The notes beneath the pieces were generated by a model. The model was given only the letters and a program-made list of their open reading frames with translations. It made no database searches and was not told where the DNA came from. A program made the translations under genes and the position numbers. A stretch of DNA of 64,000 nt from Desulfobaculum xiamenense. Lineage in GTDB: Bacteria > Desulfobacterota > Desulfovibrionia > Desulfovibrionales > Desulfovibrionaceae. The stretch lies in contig NZ_JAATJA010000003.1 in NCBI RefSeq assembly GCF_011927665.1, positions 62,001 through 126,000 of the forward strand, in the 5' to 3' direction. This document shows positions 55,598-64,000 of the stretch, piece by piece. The stretch's first letter is position 1. Every line of letters begins with the position of its first letter.

Positions 55598-56077
55598 TCA
55601 GAGCGGGACGTTTTCGCCGGACAAGTCCAGTATGATCGAAAATTCCTCGGGGCTCACGGGCTGCACCGACAGCCGCGATCCCTTCCTCAACAGTTCCATG
55701 TTCTCAAGTCCCGCCACGGTGCGCAAGAACTTCAGGGACAGCGAACGCGAAAATCTGCACACCAGCCGCACGTCCACCATGTACCACACGGGATTCTCCG
55801 GCGTGCTGCGCGGGTCATAATGCGCGGCGGTCGGGTCCTGCGCGGTGTGGTCCGGATAGCCCTCGCGCACCACCTCAGCCACGCCGACCACTCCGGGGGC
55901 CGTGACGCTGTGGTAGAACAGCGCGAGGTCGCCCACGCGCATCTTGTCGCGCAGGATGTTCCGGGCCTGATAATTGCGCACCCCGTCCCACGCGCCGACG
56001 CCCCCCGGCTCCGCCGCGAGGTCGTCGATGGAGTAGGCACCGGGTTCGCTCTTTAGGAGCCAGTAGCGCCGCGCCAT
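55598..56077 (-). CDS. EVE domain protein
   Basis: A single EVE (PUA-like) domain of 159 residues: YWLLKSEPGAYSIDDL, WDGVRNYQARNILRDKMRVGDLALFYHS and VVGVAEVVREGYPD. EVE domains bind modified bases in nucleic acids. The ATG begins seven bases after the trmFO stop, so it is co-transcribed with a tRNA-modification gene, consistent with a modified-RNA or DNA role. The longer frame upstream is only trmFO shadow. Confidence 0.92.
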   Translation of the reverse strand: MARRYWLLKSEPGAYSIDDLAAEPGGVGAWDGVRNYQARNILRDKMRVGDLALFYHSVTAPGVVGVAEVVREGYPDHTAQDPTAAHYDPRSTPENPVWYMVDVRLVCRFSRSLSLKFLRTVAGLENMELLRKGSRLSVQPVSPEEFSIILDLSGENVPL

Positions 56078-56084
56078 GGCCCGG

Positions 56085-57446
56085 CTACTCCGCGTCCCCG
56101 CCTTGGGCGGTACGCTCGCGCCATTCGGCCCAGGCCTTCTCGGCGCGGCTAGCGTACATTTCCTTGCGCTTGTTCTTGCCCGCGCGGGCATTGAGCGGCG
56201 GCATCAGCCCGAACTGCACGTTGGAGGGCTGGAAGTTGTCCGTCTCCTCGAACAGATGGCCGAGCAGCGCGCCCATGGCCGTCTCGCGCGGGGGAAGGTC
56301 CACATGCGCGCCGGTAAACTTCGCAGCCAGATGCATGCCGAGCCACAGTCCACACGCGGCGGACTCCACGTAGCCCTCAACGCCGGTGATCTGTCCGGCG
56401 AGGTACACGTTCTCGCGCGACTTGAGCCGCAGGTCCTCACTCAGCGCATGCGGGGCGTTGACGTAGGTGTTGCGGTGAATGCTGCCCATGCGCTCGAACT
56501 CGGCGTTCTCCAGTCCCGGAATCATGCGGAACACGCGCTTCTGCTCGGGGTAGGTCAGCTTGGTCTGGAAGCCCACCATGTTGAAGCGCGTGCGCTCCTT
56601 ATTCTCGGCCCGCAGCTGGACCACGGCGAAGGGCCGCCCGCCGGTGCGCGGATCGGTCAGCCCCACAGGCTTGAGGGGGCCGAAGGTCAGGGTCTGCGGA
56701 CCGCGCTCGGCCATGGCCTCCACGGGCAGGCAGCCTTCGAAATGAATTTCCTTCTCGAAGTCGTGGGGCTTCACCTTGTCTGCCGCCAGAAGCTCGTTGT
56801 AGAACGCGAGGTATTCCTCCTCGGTCATGGGGCAGTTCAGGTAGTCGTCGTCCTCGGGACGCCAGCGCGATCCCCAGAAGGCCTTGTTCAGATCCACGGA
56901 ATCCGCGGCGATGATGGGCGCGATGGCATCGTAAAAATACAGGCGCTCGTCGCCTACGGCGCGGGCGAGGCTCACGGCCAGTTCGTCGCTGGCCAGCGGA
57001 CCTGCGGCGATGACCACGGCGTCGTACCCGGCCAGTTCCGGGGCGTCCACGTCCTTCACCTCGGCCCGGCGCACCTCGATGAGCGCGTGGCCCTCGATGC
57101 GTTCGGTGATGTACTGCGAAAAGCGCTCGCGATCCACGGCCAGCGCCTTGCCCGCCGGGACGCACGTCGCGTCGGCGGCTTCGAGGACGAGGCTGCCCGC
57201 GTCGCGCATCTCGCGCTTGAGCTGGCCCACGGCGGTGGTGTTTTCGTCGCTACGCAGGGAGTTGGAGCACACGAGTTCCGCAAGACCCGGCTCCACATGC
57301 GCCGGGGAATAGCGCTCCGGCTTCATCTCGAACACCACGCAGGACACGCCAGCCTCGGCCAGACGCCACGCGCACTCGCACCCGGCCAGTCCGCCGCCGA
57401 CGATGGCCACCTTCGCCTGATTCACATCGTTCATATCCACACCCAT
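56085..57446 (-). CDS. trmFO: methylenetetrahydrofolate-tRNA-(uracil-54-C5)-methyltransferase TrmFO
   Basis: Folate- and FAD-dependent enzyme making m5U54 in tRNA. Seen: FAD loop [21 protein letters not shown], the signature [19 protein letters not shown], then [34 protein letters not shown] and [20 protein letters not shown] start at ATG 57446 (GGAG nine bases upstream), though an ATG eight codons earlier and one four codons later are also in frame. It uses the 5,10-methylene-THF that GlyA supplies. The EVE gene follows. Confidence 0.95.
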   Translation of the reverse strand: MGVDMNDVNQAKVAIVGGGLAGCECAWRLAEAGVSCVVFEMKPERYSPAHVEPGLAELVCSNSLRSDENTTAVGQLKREMRDAGSLVLEAADATCVPAGKALAVDRERFSQYITERIEGHALIEVRRAEVKDVDAPELAGYDAVVIAAGPLASDELAVSLARAVGDERLYFYDAIAPIIAADSVDLNKAFWGSRWRPEDDDYLNCPMTEEEYLAFYNELLAADKVKPHDFEKEIHFEGCLPVEAMAERGPQTLTFGPLKPVGLTDPRTGGRPFAVVQLRAENKERTRFNMVGFQTKLTYPEQKRVFRMIPGLENAEFERMGSIHRNTYVNAPHALSEDLRLKSRENVYLAGQITGVEGYVESAACGLWLGMHLAAKFTGAHVDLPPRETAMGALLGHLFEETDNFQPSNVQFGLMPPLNARAGKNKRKEMYASRAEKAWAEWRERTAQGGDAE

Positions 57447-57551
57447 ATCGTTTTGCTCCGGGCGCGGCATCCACGGCCCCGCCCCGACGTTTCATCCATC
57501 ATGCCCGCAACGGCCACGCGCCGTCGTCATCGGCCCCGCCACCACGACGCA

Positions 57552-57580
57552 TTGACAATGCGCCCACGCGCACCTCACAA
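57552..57580 (+). promoter_or_regulatory. candidate promoter of the ABC ATPase gene
   Basis: TTGACA at 57552-57557 and TCACAA at 57575-57580, 17-base spacer. The -35 is perfect and the -10 poor. Confidence 0.35.
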
Positions 57581-57634
57581 TGCGTGGCGGCACGCGTTAT
57601 CTTCCACAATTCCCCCCGCGAGGCAAACACCTTC

Positions 57635-58594
57635 ATGCAGCTTCTCGACGTACGCGACCTCAGAACCCACTTCTTCACCGCCCACGGCGTGGCCAAGGCG
57701 GTGGACGGCGTGACACTCTCCGTCGCCCCCGGCGAAACCATGGCCATCGTCGGCGAATCCGGATGCGGCAAGACCATGCTCGCCCTGTCCGTGCTGCGCC
57801 TCGTCCCCTCGCCTCCCGGACGCATCGTCGGCGGCGACATCCGCTTCGACGGCCGCGACATCCTCGCCCTCGACGAGGAGGAAATGCGCTCCATCCGCGG
57901 CAACAGCATCTCCATGATCTTTCAGGAGCCGATGAGCAGCCTGAACCCCGTGTTCCGCGTGGGCGAGCAGATCGCCGAAGCCCTGCGTCTGCACCAGCGC
58001 ATGGGGCGGCGCGAGGCGCTGGCCGCCGCCGTGGACCTGCTGCACATGGTGGGCATCCCCGAACCGGCCAGCCGCGCCCGCAGCTATCCGCACGAGATGA
58101 GCGGCGGCATGCGCCAGCGCGTGGTCATCGCCATGGCCCTTGCCTGCGACCCGCGCCTCGTGCTGGCCGACGAACCGACCACCGCCCTCGACGTGACCAT
58201 TCAGGCCCAGATTCTCGACCTTATGATGGAACTGCGCGAACGCCGCAACGCCGCCATCGTCTTCATCACCCACGATCTCGGCGTGGTGGCGCAGACCTGC
58301 ACCCGCGTGGCCGTCATGTACGCCGGGCGCATCGTCGAGGAATCTCCGGTGCGCGACCTCTTCCGCGAACCGCTGCACCCCTACACCAAGGGACTCATGC
58401 GCTCCGTGCCGCGCATCGACCGCACCGAGCGCCTCGTCCCGGTCAGCGGCATGGTGCCGAACCTCGTCGACCTGCCGCAGGGCTGCCACTTCAACCCGCG
58501 CTGTCCCCACGCCTTCGACCGCTGCCGCGAGGAGCTTCCCCCGCTTACGGACCTCGGCGCGGGGCGCAGGGTCCGCTGCTGGCTGCACGCCTAG
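57635..58594 (+). CDS. oligo/dipeptide ABC transporter ATP-binding protein (DppD/OppD-like)
   Basis: ATPase of a peptide-type ABC importer. Seen: Walker [12 protein letters not shown]-loop [13 protein letters not shown], signature [15 protein letters not shown], Walker [14 protein letters not shown], and the C-terminal oligopeptide-family tail with [14 protein letters not shown], which can hold an Fe-S cluster in related proteins. Length 319 from the chosen ATG; the longer frame adds 17 residues before the usual start. No permease, binding protein or second ATPase is nearby, so it is an orphan subunit. A RuvC-like gene follows after seven bases. Confidence 0.9.
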   Translation: MQLLDVRDLRTHFFTAHGVAKAVDGVTLSVAPGETMAIVGESGCGKTMLALSVLRLVPSPPGRIVGGDIRFDGRDILALDEEEMRSIRGNSISMIFQEPMSSLNPVFRVGEQIAEALRLHQRMGRREALAAAVDLLHMVGIPEPASRARSYPHEMSGGMRQRVVIAMALACDPRLVLADEPTTALDVTIQAQILDLMMELRERRNAAIVFITHDLGVVAQTCTRVAVMYAGRIVEESPVRDLFREPLHPYTKGLMRSVPRIDRTERLVPVSGMVPNLVDLPQGCHFNPRCPHAFDRCREELPPLTDLGAGRRVRCWLHA

Positions 58595-58601
58595 GTCCGC
58601 C

Positions 58602-59054
58602 ATGTCGCTTCTGGCCGTGGACCTCGGCATCCGCACCGGGCTTGCCCTCTTCGCCGAGGATGGCCGCCTCGTCTGGTACCGCTCCCAGAACTTCGGCTCC
58701 CACGCCCGGCTCCGGCGCGGCGCACCCGGCGTGCTGCGCTCCTGCGACACGCTCACCAGCGTCATCCTCGAAGGCGGCGGCTCCATCGCCAACATCTGGG
58801 AAAAGGAAGCCCTGCGCTTCGGCCTGCCCGTCGAAATCATCAGCGCCGAAACGTGGCGCGCGGATTTCCTCAAGCCCAGCATCCGCAACAATGGCCCCCT
58901 CGCCAAACTCGCGGCGGACGACCTCGCCCGTCGCGTCATCGACGCATCAGGAGCCAAACGCCCCACCTCCGTACGCCACGACGCCGCCGAGGCCATCCTC
59001 ATCGGCCTATGGGGTGCTATCCGCGCCGGGTGGGTCGGCGCGGTGCCGTGGTAG
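58602..59054 (+). CDS. RuvC/RNase H-fold protein (150 aa)
   Basis: Small RNase H-like protein resembling RuvC resolvases but not canonical RuvC. Candidate acidic residues: Asp7 in AVDLGIRTGLA, Glu57 in VILEGGGS, and Asp127 and Glu130 in RHDAAEAILIG, spaced as in the RuvC active site. It lacks the longer RuvC insertions. It follows an orphan ABC ATPase by seven bases, probably co-transcribed, and lies directly before an intact copy of the dispersed repeat. It may be a nuclease, but its substrate is unknown. A link to the repeat is only positional. Confidence 0.7.
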   Translation: MSLLAVDLGIRTGLALFAEDGRLVWYRSQNFGSHARLRRGAPGVLRSCDTLTSVILEGGGSIANIWEKEALRFGLPVEIISAETWRADFLKPSIRNNGPLAKLAADDLARRVIDASGAKRPTSVRHDAAEAILIGLWGAIRAGWVGAVPW

Positions 59055-59058
59055 GGAG

Positions 59059-59245
59059 CGTATCGTTCCCTGCCCCATGCAAGACGTAGGCTCCGCCAGC
59101 CAAGGGGCCACTGGCCCCTTGGAACCCCGATATGCGATAGGCCGTCTGCCCTTGGCGCACCGTGCGGCTTTGCACGACGACCCCCTATTTGGGATTCTCA
59201 AGGGCCCACGGCCCTTGAGCGGGGTCCGGGGCTGGCCCCGGTCCG
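59059..59245 (+). repeat. dispersed structured repeat, copy 2 (187 bp, intact)
   Basis: Matches copy 1 (21339-21463 plus 23636-23697) end to end, roughly 150 of 187 positions by eye. Hairpin arms: CCAAGGGGCC / GGCCCCTTGG, CGTGC / GCACG, TCAAGGGCC / GGCCCTTGA and CCGGGGC / GCCCCGG. It lies between convergent genes, as copy 1 does. Confidence 0.85.
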
Positions 59246-59288
59246 TCCCGCATGCCGCAAAGAACGATACGGCACGCCCTAGGCACCC

Positions 59289-59888
59289 CTAGGCGACCCT
59301 ATGCCGTCCCAACCCGTAGAACAGCGCAAGCGAGGCGAGCGCGCCGCAGGTGTCGAGCAGCATGTCCTTCTGGGCGTCCCACACGTCACCCTGCGAACCA
59401 AGGAACTCGTGCCCCACGTCACCGCCCTCCAGCACCGCGAACCACCATTCCAGAATCTCGTACCCCGCCGCCACGCTCATGATGAGGAACAGCCCGAACA
59501 GCCCGGCCACGACAGGCCCGGTCCAACGCCTGCGCAGGAGCAGTTCGGCGGCGGCAAAAGCATAGAAGCCCACGGAGAAGTGCCCGATGCGGTCGAAATG
59601 GTTTCGCTCGAACCCGAAGAGATCGGTGACGAAGCCGAAGGGAACGTGGGCGAACATGTAATGGCCGCCCACCGTATGCCAAAAGAGCCACACGGCCATG
59701 AGCGCATAGGCGAGGTTCGAGAACCGGAAACGTGTGTAGGTGCAGGCAAGGATGAGAAACACGCCGATGACGGGAAGATTCTCCGCCCACCACACGCGGC
59801 GCGAAAACGGCTCCACGGCCCAGTACGCCCAGAAGACGACGAAGACGAGACCGAGCACCAAAGGAAAACGACGGGAAAGCCACTGCAT
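59289..59888 (-). CDS. DUF2238 (YjdF-like) membrane protein
   Basis: Integral membrane protein of 199 residues, about six hydrophobic segments. Seen: LVLGLVFVVFWAYWAVEP, YALMAVWLFWHTVGGHYMFA, FERNHFDRIGHFSVGFYAF, AAGYEILEWWFAVLEG and SQGDVWDAQKDMLLDTCGAL; the last pattern is typical of DUF2238. Function unknown. AGGAGA sits well before the ATG. It is divergent from the first NhaC-type gene. The frame's longer upstream extension lacks a signal and is rejected. Confidence 0.88.
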   Translation of the reverse strand: MQWLSRRFPLVLGLVFVVFWAYWAVEPFSRRVWWAENLPVIGVFLILACTYTRFRFSNLAYALMAVWLFWHTVGGHYMFAHVPFGFVTDLFGFERNHFDRIGHFSVGFYAFAAAELLLRRRWTGPVVAGLFGLFLIMSVAAGYEILEWWFAVLEGGDVGHEFLGSQGDVWDAQKDMLLDTCGALASLALFYGLGRHRVA

Positions 59889-60094
59889 GGAAAATCTCCT
59901 GTTTCGGAACCTGATTGCACGCCAATGCGGCTTGCACGACTCATGCATCACGCATGGAATAGGGAAAGACACACCCGCTCGCCTTGCATTTTCGCACTTC
60001 ACCGCGTAGGGAATTTGGTTTTTGGCCGTTGCGTCCTTTGGGGCGCGCCACGCTAACCGCTCCGCAGGGAGCATTGCACAAGGGGTACATAGCA

Positions 60095-61405
60095 ATGAAT
60101 TCAGGGAAGGGAAACGCGCTCGCGCTCCTGCCGCTTGCCGTGTTTCTGGTCATCTTCATCGGCGCTGGCGTCTGGCTGACGCTGGCCGGAACCAAGATGG
60201 CCTTCTACCAGGTCTCCGCCACCGTGGCCATCCTTCCGGCCATCGTGCTGGCGGTGCTGCTGGCCAGGGAAAAGGCCACCGAGAGCATCGGGGCGTTCAT
60301 CGAGGGCGCAGGCGACGGCAGCATCGTGACCATGTGCATGATCTACCTGCTGGCCGGAGCGTTCGCCAAGGTCGCCGGTGCCGTGGGCGGCGTGGAATCC
60401 ACCGTCAACCTCGGCCTGTCCGTCATTCCGGCGAGCATGGTCCTGCCGGGCCTGTTCGTCATCGGCGCGTTCATCTCCACCGCCATGGGCACCTCCATGG
60501 GCACCATCGCAGCCGTGGCCCCCATCGCCGTGGGCGTGGCCGCCAAGACCGACATCTCCCTCGCCCTACTCATGGGCGCGGTGGTCGGCGGCGCCATGTT
60601 CGGCGACAACCTGTCCATGATCTCCGACACCACAATCGCCGCCACGCGCACGCAGGGCTGCGACATGCAGGACAAGTTCAAACTGAACTTCAAGATCGCC
60701 CTGCCCGCCGCCATCCTCAGCGTGATCATCTTCGCCGTACTCGGCGCGAGCGGCCACGTGCAGCAGACCGGCGACTACCAGATCGTGAAGGTGCTGCCCT
60801 ACGTGGGCGTTCTGGGTCTGGCGCTGGCGGGCGTGAACGTGTTCATCGTGCTGGCCGCGGGCATCGTGTTCGCTGGCGCGGTGGGCCTCGCCTACACGGA
60901 CGGCTACACCCTGCTCAATCTTTCCGCCGACATCTACGGCGGCTTCACGGGAATGCAGGAAATCCTCGTGCTGTCGCTCATGATCGGCGGCCTCGGCGCG
61001 CTCATCAAGCGCGGCGGCGGCATCGACTGCATCCTTGCGTTCATCGAGCGCGTGACGCGCGGCAGCCGCAGCACCAAGGCCGGAGAGCTGTCCATCGCCG
61101 CTCTGGTGAGCCTCGTGGACGTGTGCACGGCCAACAACACCGTGGCCATCATCGTCACCGGCGGCGTGGCCAAGGAAATCGCCGAGAAGAACAACGTGGA
61201 CATGCGCCGCAGCGCCAGTCTGCTCGACATCTTCTCCTGCGTCATCCAGGGCATCATCCCCTACGGCGCGCAGGTCCTCCTGGCAGGCTCCATCGCCGCC
61301 ATCTCGCCCATCAACATCGTGGGCAGCATGTACTACTGCTACCTGCTCGCCGCGGTGGCCACGCTGAGCATCCTGCTCGGCTTCCCCGCAGCGCGAAAAC
61401 GCTAA
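60095..61405 (+). CDS. NhaC-family antiporter (first of two)
   Basis: A 436-residue multispanning protein of the NhaC-type Na+/H+ antiporter superfamily. About eleven hydrophobic segments; motifs: ISTAMGTSMGTIAAVAPIAVG, GAMFGDNLSMISDTTIAATRTQG and VDVCTANNTVAIIVTGG. Distant relatives carry amino or organic acids, so the transported ion is not certain. The ATG has AAGGGG upstream. A terminator follows, so it is not co-transcribed with the second copy. Confidence 0.85.
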   Translation: MNSGKGNALALLPLAVFLVIFIGAGVWLTLAGTKMAFYQVSATVAILPAIVLAVLLAREKATESIGAFIEGAGDGSIVTMCMIYLLAGAFAKVAGAVGGVESTVNLGLSVIPASMVLPGLFVIGAFISTAMGTSMGTIAAVAPIAVGVAAKTDISLALLMGAVVGGAMFGDNLSMISDTTIAATRTQGCDMQDKFKLNFKIALPAAILSVIIFAVLGASGHVQQTGDYQIVKVLPYVGVLGLALAGVNVFIVLAAGIVFAGAVGLAYTDGYTLLNLSADIYGGFTGMQEILVLSLMIGGLGALIKRGGGIDCILAFIERVTRGSRSTKAGELSIAALVSLVDVCTANNTVAIIVTGGVAKEIAEKNNVDMRRSASLLDIFSCVIQGIIPYGAQVLLAGSIAAISPINIVGSMYYCYLLAAVATLSILLGFPAARKR

Positions 61406-61416
61406 TCGCTCATTAC

Positions 61417-61456
61417 GGACCGCGGACGGCACACCCTGTGCCTCCGCGGTCCTTTC
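61417..61456 (+). terminator. terminator of the first antiporter gene
   Basis: GGACCGCGG and GGCACA pair with TGTGCC and CCGCGGTCC, then TTTCG. Short T-tract. Confidence 0.7.
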
Positions 61457-61591
61457 GCATGCAGTCACGGCCGTGGCGAATGTCCGGCGCGCGACGCATG
61501 CTCTTGCCTCACCCCCAGTTTTGGACTACGCAATTTGCCGCGCAAAAACGCGCGAAAAAAACACTCCCGATCAAAGAGAGGTCATTTTCCC

Positions 61592-63316
61592 ATGCGACAA
61601 CGTTTCTCGCATCGACTGCTTTCCGTTGTTGTACTCGCAGCACCGCTGCTCCTTCTCCTCTGCGGCACCGCGCTTGCCGCCGATTCCAGCCTCGGCCCCG
61701 CCAACGCCAAGCACTACGGCTTCTGGACCCTCATTCCGCCGGTGGTGGCCATCGTTCTGGCCTTCGTGACCAAGAACGTCATCTTTTCCCTGTTTCTGGG
61801 AGTGTTTTCCGGCTGCTTCATGCTTGAGGCCAAAGGCTTCAACATCTACAACGGGTTCGTGCACGGCTTCCTGCGCCTGTCCCACGAGGTGCTGACCTCT
61901 CTGGCCGATCCGTGGAACGCGGGCATCGTGCTCCAGTGTCTGACCATCGGCGGCATGATCGCGCTCATCTCCAAGATGGGCGGCGCCAAGGCCATCGCCG
62001 AGGCACTGGCCAAAAAGGCCAACAGCCCCCGCAGCTCGCAGTTCGTGACGTGGGTGCTCGGCATCCTCATCTTCTTCGACGACTACGCCAACTCGCTGAC
62101 CGTCGGCCCCATCATGCGCCCGGTCACCGACAAGATGAAGGTGTCGCGCGAGAAGCTGGCCTTCATCATCGACGCCACCGCCGCCCCCATCGCGGGCATC
62201 GCGCTCATCTCCACGTGGGTGGCCTACGAGATCGGCCTCATTCGTGACGGCTTCGCCTCCGTGGGCATCACCACCAACGCCTATGGCGCGTTCGTGGAGA
62301 CCATTCCCTACCGCTTCTACAACATCTTCGTACTGTTCTTCATCGTGGCGACCATCTGGTTCCTGCGCGAGTTCGGCCCGATGGCCACCGCCGAGCGCCG
62401 CGCCCGCACCACGGGCAAGGTCATCGACGACAACGCCAAGCCCATGGTCGCCGACGAGGCCACCGGTCTGGAGCCCGACCCCAGCGTCGTCCCCAGCATC
62501 TGGTACGCCATCATCCCCATCGGTACGCTCATCGCGGCGGCGTTCCTCGGCTTCTATTTCAACGGCCGCACCGGCATCCTCGGCGGCGACGACGCCACGC
62601 TCATCGCCCTGATCAAGGAATCGCCCCTGTGCTTCACCTCCATCCGCGAATGCTTCGGCGCGTCCGACGCCTCGGTGGTTCTGTTCCAGGCCGCGCTCAT
62701 CGCGGGCATGGTGGCCATCGTCATGGGCATCGCCAAGGGCATCTTCAAGCTGGAGCAGGCGCTGTCCATCTGGGTGCAGGGCGTGAAGTCGCTCAACATC
62801 ACCGCCGTCATCCTGCTTCTTGCCTGGTCGCTGTCGGCCATCATCAAGGAGCTGGGCACGGCCACCTATCTGGTGCAGGTGCTCTCCGACGCCATCCCGG
62901 CCTTCCTGCTCTCGTCGATCATCTTCGTGCTCGGCTCGCTCATTTCCTTCGCCACGGGCACGTCCTACGGCACCATGGGCATCCTGATGCCGCTGGCCAT
63001 TCCGCTGGCCTACGCCATCAACCCCGACCACGGCTACGTGATCATGAACGTGGGCGCGGTGCTCACCGGCGCCATCTTCGGTGACCACTGCTCCCCCATC
63101 TCGGACACGACCATCCTGTCCTCCATGGGTTCGGCCTGCGACCACATCGACCATGTGCGCACCCAGCTGGTCTACGCGCTGACCGTGGCCTGCGTGACCG
63201 TGCTCTTCGGCTACATCCCGGCAGGTCTCGGCATGCCCGTCCTGCTGGTGCTGCCCATGGGCATCGCGGCCATCGCGCTCACCGTACGCATCTTCGGCAA
63301 GCCCGTGGACGCCTAG
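61592..63316 (+). CDS. NhaC-family Na+/H+ antiporter with N-terminal signal (second of two)
   Basis: A 574-residue antiporter with an N-terminal signal-like segment (LLSVVVLAAPLLLLLCGTA, cut near ALAAD), unusual for an inner-membrane carrier. Then about eleven spans, with FFDDYANSLTVGPIMRP, IDATAAPIAGIALISTWVAYE, FATGTSYGTMGILMPLAIPL and GAIFGDHCSPISDTTILSS. A hydrophilic loop near 270-310 (KVIDDNAKPMVADEATGLE) is long. It shares the GT(S)xGT and GDxxSxISDTT patterns with the first antiporter but is distinct. A role in Na+ or pH balance is likely from the family. Confidence 0.87.
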   Translation: MRQRFSHRLLSVVVLAAPLLLLLCGTALAADSSLGPANAKHYGFWTLIPPVVAIVLAFVTKNVIFSLFLGVFSGCFMLEAKGFNIYNGFVHGFLRLSHEVLTSLADPWNAGIVLQCLTIGGMIALISKMGGAKAIAEALAKKANSPRSSQFVTWVLGILIFFDDYANSLTVGPIMRPVTDKMKVSREKLAFIIDATAAPIAGIALISTWVAYEIGLIRDGFASVGITTNAYGAFVETIPYRFYNIFVLFFIVATIWFLREFGPMATAERRARTTGKVIDDNAKPMVADEATGLEPDPSVVPSIWYAIIPIGTLIAAAFLGFYFNGRTGILGGDDATLIALIKESPLCFTSIRECFGASDASVVLFQAALIAGMVAIVMGIAKGIFKLEQALSIWVQGVKSLNITAVILLLAWSLSAIIKELGTATYLVQVLSDAIPAFLLSSIIFVLGSLISFATGTSYGTMGILMPLAIPLAYAINPDHGYVIMNVGAVLTGAIFGDHCSPISDTTILSSMGSACDHIDHVRTQLVYALTVACVTVLFGYIPAGLGMPVLLVLPMGIAAIALTVRIFGKPVDA

Positions 63317-63340
63317 TCCGCCGCGCCAGCCAACGACCGC

Positions 63341-63374
63341 AAGGGCCGCTCCGGAAACGGAGCGGCCCTTTTCG
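63341..63374 (+). terminator. terminator of the second antiporter gene
   Basis: AAGGGCCGCTCCG / CGGAGCGGCCCTT stem with an AAA-containing loop, followed by TTCG. Confidence 0.8.
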
Positions 63375-63508
63375 TTGCGCAAAACGCTTCGCCACGCAGA
63401 TTCTGGCCCGGACCTTGCTGTCATGCACGGGAACGACAGTATCCGGAATTTTTTTCCGCACACATATTTTCGCACCCGTATTTCGGCATACGACAAGGAG
63501 AGTCGACC

Positions 63509-64000
63509 ATGGCCATTTCAGGCGTCTACAACAGCCTTACGGATCAGATGAACATCAAGCTGAAGCAGGACGAGAACGAGGAGGCGCGTGCCCGCCAACG
63601 CAAGGGCGACGAGCCGAAGGACCTCGACGACGTCACCTTCTCCAGCATGGGCGACCGCCTCTCGACCATGGTCCGCAAGGCTCCCATGAGCAACGTGCTG
63701 GACGGTATGGACACGCAGATGAACGAACTGAAGGACCGCTTCCTCGAAACCGTGCGCAAAGGCCTGCGAGCCAAGGGCATCGACGACGACGACGGAAAAT
63801 TTTCCCTGTCGAAGGACAAGGACGGCAATTTCGTGGTGAGCGGCGACTACGCCCACGCCGATGTGGTGGAGCAGATGCTCAAGGACGACCCCAAGCTCGC
63901 CAAGGCCTACGATCAGATCGCCGAAATGTCCGAACTGACGCGCAAGGTGCAGTACAACCCCAGCGTGATGCGTGCCCGCACAGGCCTTGCCGCCTACATG
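63509..64000 (+). CDS. hypothetical protein, 3' end beyond the window
   Basis: Open from ATG 63509 (AAGGAG upstream) to the window edge, 164 codons with no stop. The visible part is charged and helical: ISGVYNSLTDQMNIKLKQDE, then RKGDEPKDLDDVTFSSMGDR, KAPMSNVLDGMDTQMNELKD, a DDDDGKFSLSKDKDGNFVV acidic patch, and QMLKDDPKLAKAYDQIAEM. No signal or membrane segment. I do not recognise it. The acidic patch may bind a metal, but it is not a standard EF-hand. Confidence 0.75.
   Translation, partial: MAISGVYNSLTDQMNIKLKQDENEEARARQRKGDEPKDLDDVTFSSMGDRLSTMVRKAPMSNVLDGMDTQMNELKDRFLETVRKGLRAKGIDDDDGKFSLSKDKDGNFVVSGDYAHADVVEQMLKDDPKLAKAYDQIAEMSELTRKVQYNPSVMRARTGLAAYM

Overview
The window is high-GC, densely packed bacterial chromosome. 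Gene order and protein types point to a sulfate-reducing deltaproteobacterium of the Desulfovibrionaceae. The main clue is the rpmB / yceD-rpmF-plsX-fabH-fabG-acpP-fabF-glyA-dCMP deaminase-ribD-ribE-ribBA-ribH-nusB-leuS-lptE-holA block, which matches what I remember of Desulfovibrio vulgaris. The tolC gene beside a giant RTX protein supports the same group. This is inference from synteny, not a database match.

Layout. 0-3.3 kb: a small unknown protein and a periplasmic M16 zinc protease. 3.3-6.1 kb (minus): two sugar-nucleotide genes, a WbpE-type aminotransferase and a fused WbpB-WbpD-type oxidoreductase/acetyltransferase. 6.5-13.9 kb (minus): a 1,876-residue FecR-RTX protein and its likely outer-membrane exit duct TolC. 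14-17.5 kb (minus): glgB-malQ glycogen enzymes. 17.7-21.2 kb: a pseudo-receiver/TPR protein, thiL, and a TrmO-aldolase fusion. 21.2-23.7 kb: a structured 187-bp dispersed repeat split by a 2.16-kb AT-rich cassette. 23.8-30.2 kb: lgt, an apparently split rdgC, a VOC protein, a GT4 glycosyltransferase, an AI-2E-family permease and a UDP-GlcNAc 2-epimerase. 30.4-52.5 kb: housekeeping genes (nfu, gltX, rpmB, the fatty-acid/riboflavin/translation run, radC, acyP, lon). 52.6-59 kb: a GH57 glycosidase, slyX, an EVE-domain protein, trmFO, an orphan peptide-ABC ATPase and a RuvC-like protein. 59.06-59.25 kb: a second, uninterrupted copy of the repeat. 59.3-64 kb: a DUF2238 membrane protein, two NhaC-family antiporters and a truncated unknown gene.

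The most unusual locus is the cassette at 21464-23627. It has perfect 16-bp terminal inverted repeats (GGTATTAAGTAGCAAA) and is flanked by an 8-bp duplication (AACGAAGC). It carries a small coiled-coil protein, a 25-residue peptide resembling the start of a DUF262 protein, and a 483-residue protein with a PD-(D/E)XK nuclease signature. No transposase is visible. Removing the cassette plus one copy of the 8-mer restores a 187-bp repeat that aligns end to end with the intact copy at 59059-59245, so the window contains its own reference for the empty site. Both repeat copies lie between convergent genes, and one of their hairpins shows compensatory base changes. I read this as a non-autonomous mobile cassette with a candidate defence or nuclease cargo. 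That function is inference.

Functional links. The two sugar genes at 3.3-6.1 kb and the 2-epimerase at 29-30 kb would together cover the oxidation, transamination, acetylation and epimerisation steps of UDP-ManNAc(3NAc)A synthesis for a surface glycan. The GT4 enzyme and perhaps the permease lie near the epimerase. GlgB, MalQ and the GH57 enzyme suggest glycogen turnover. The 32.7-48.9 kb run couples membrane-lipid synthesis, one-carbon and flavin supply, and translation.
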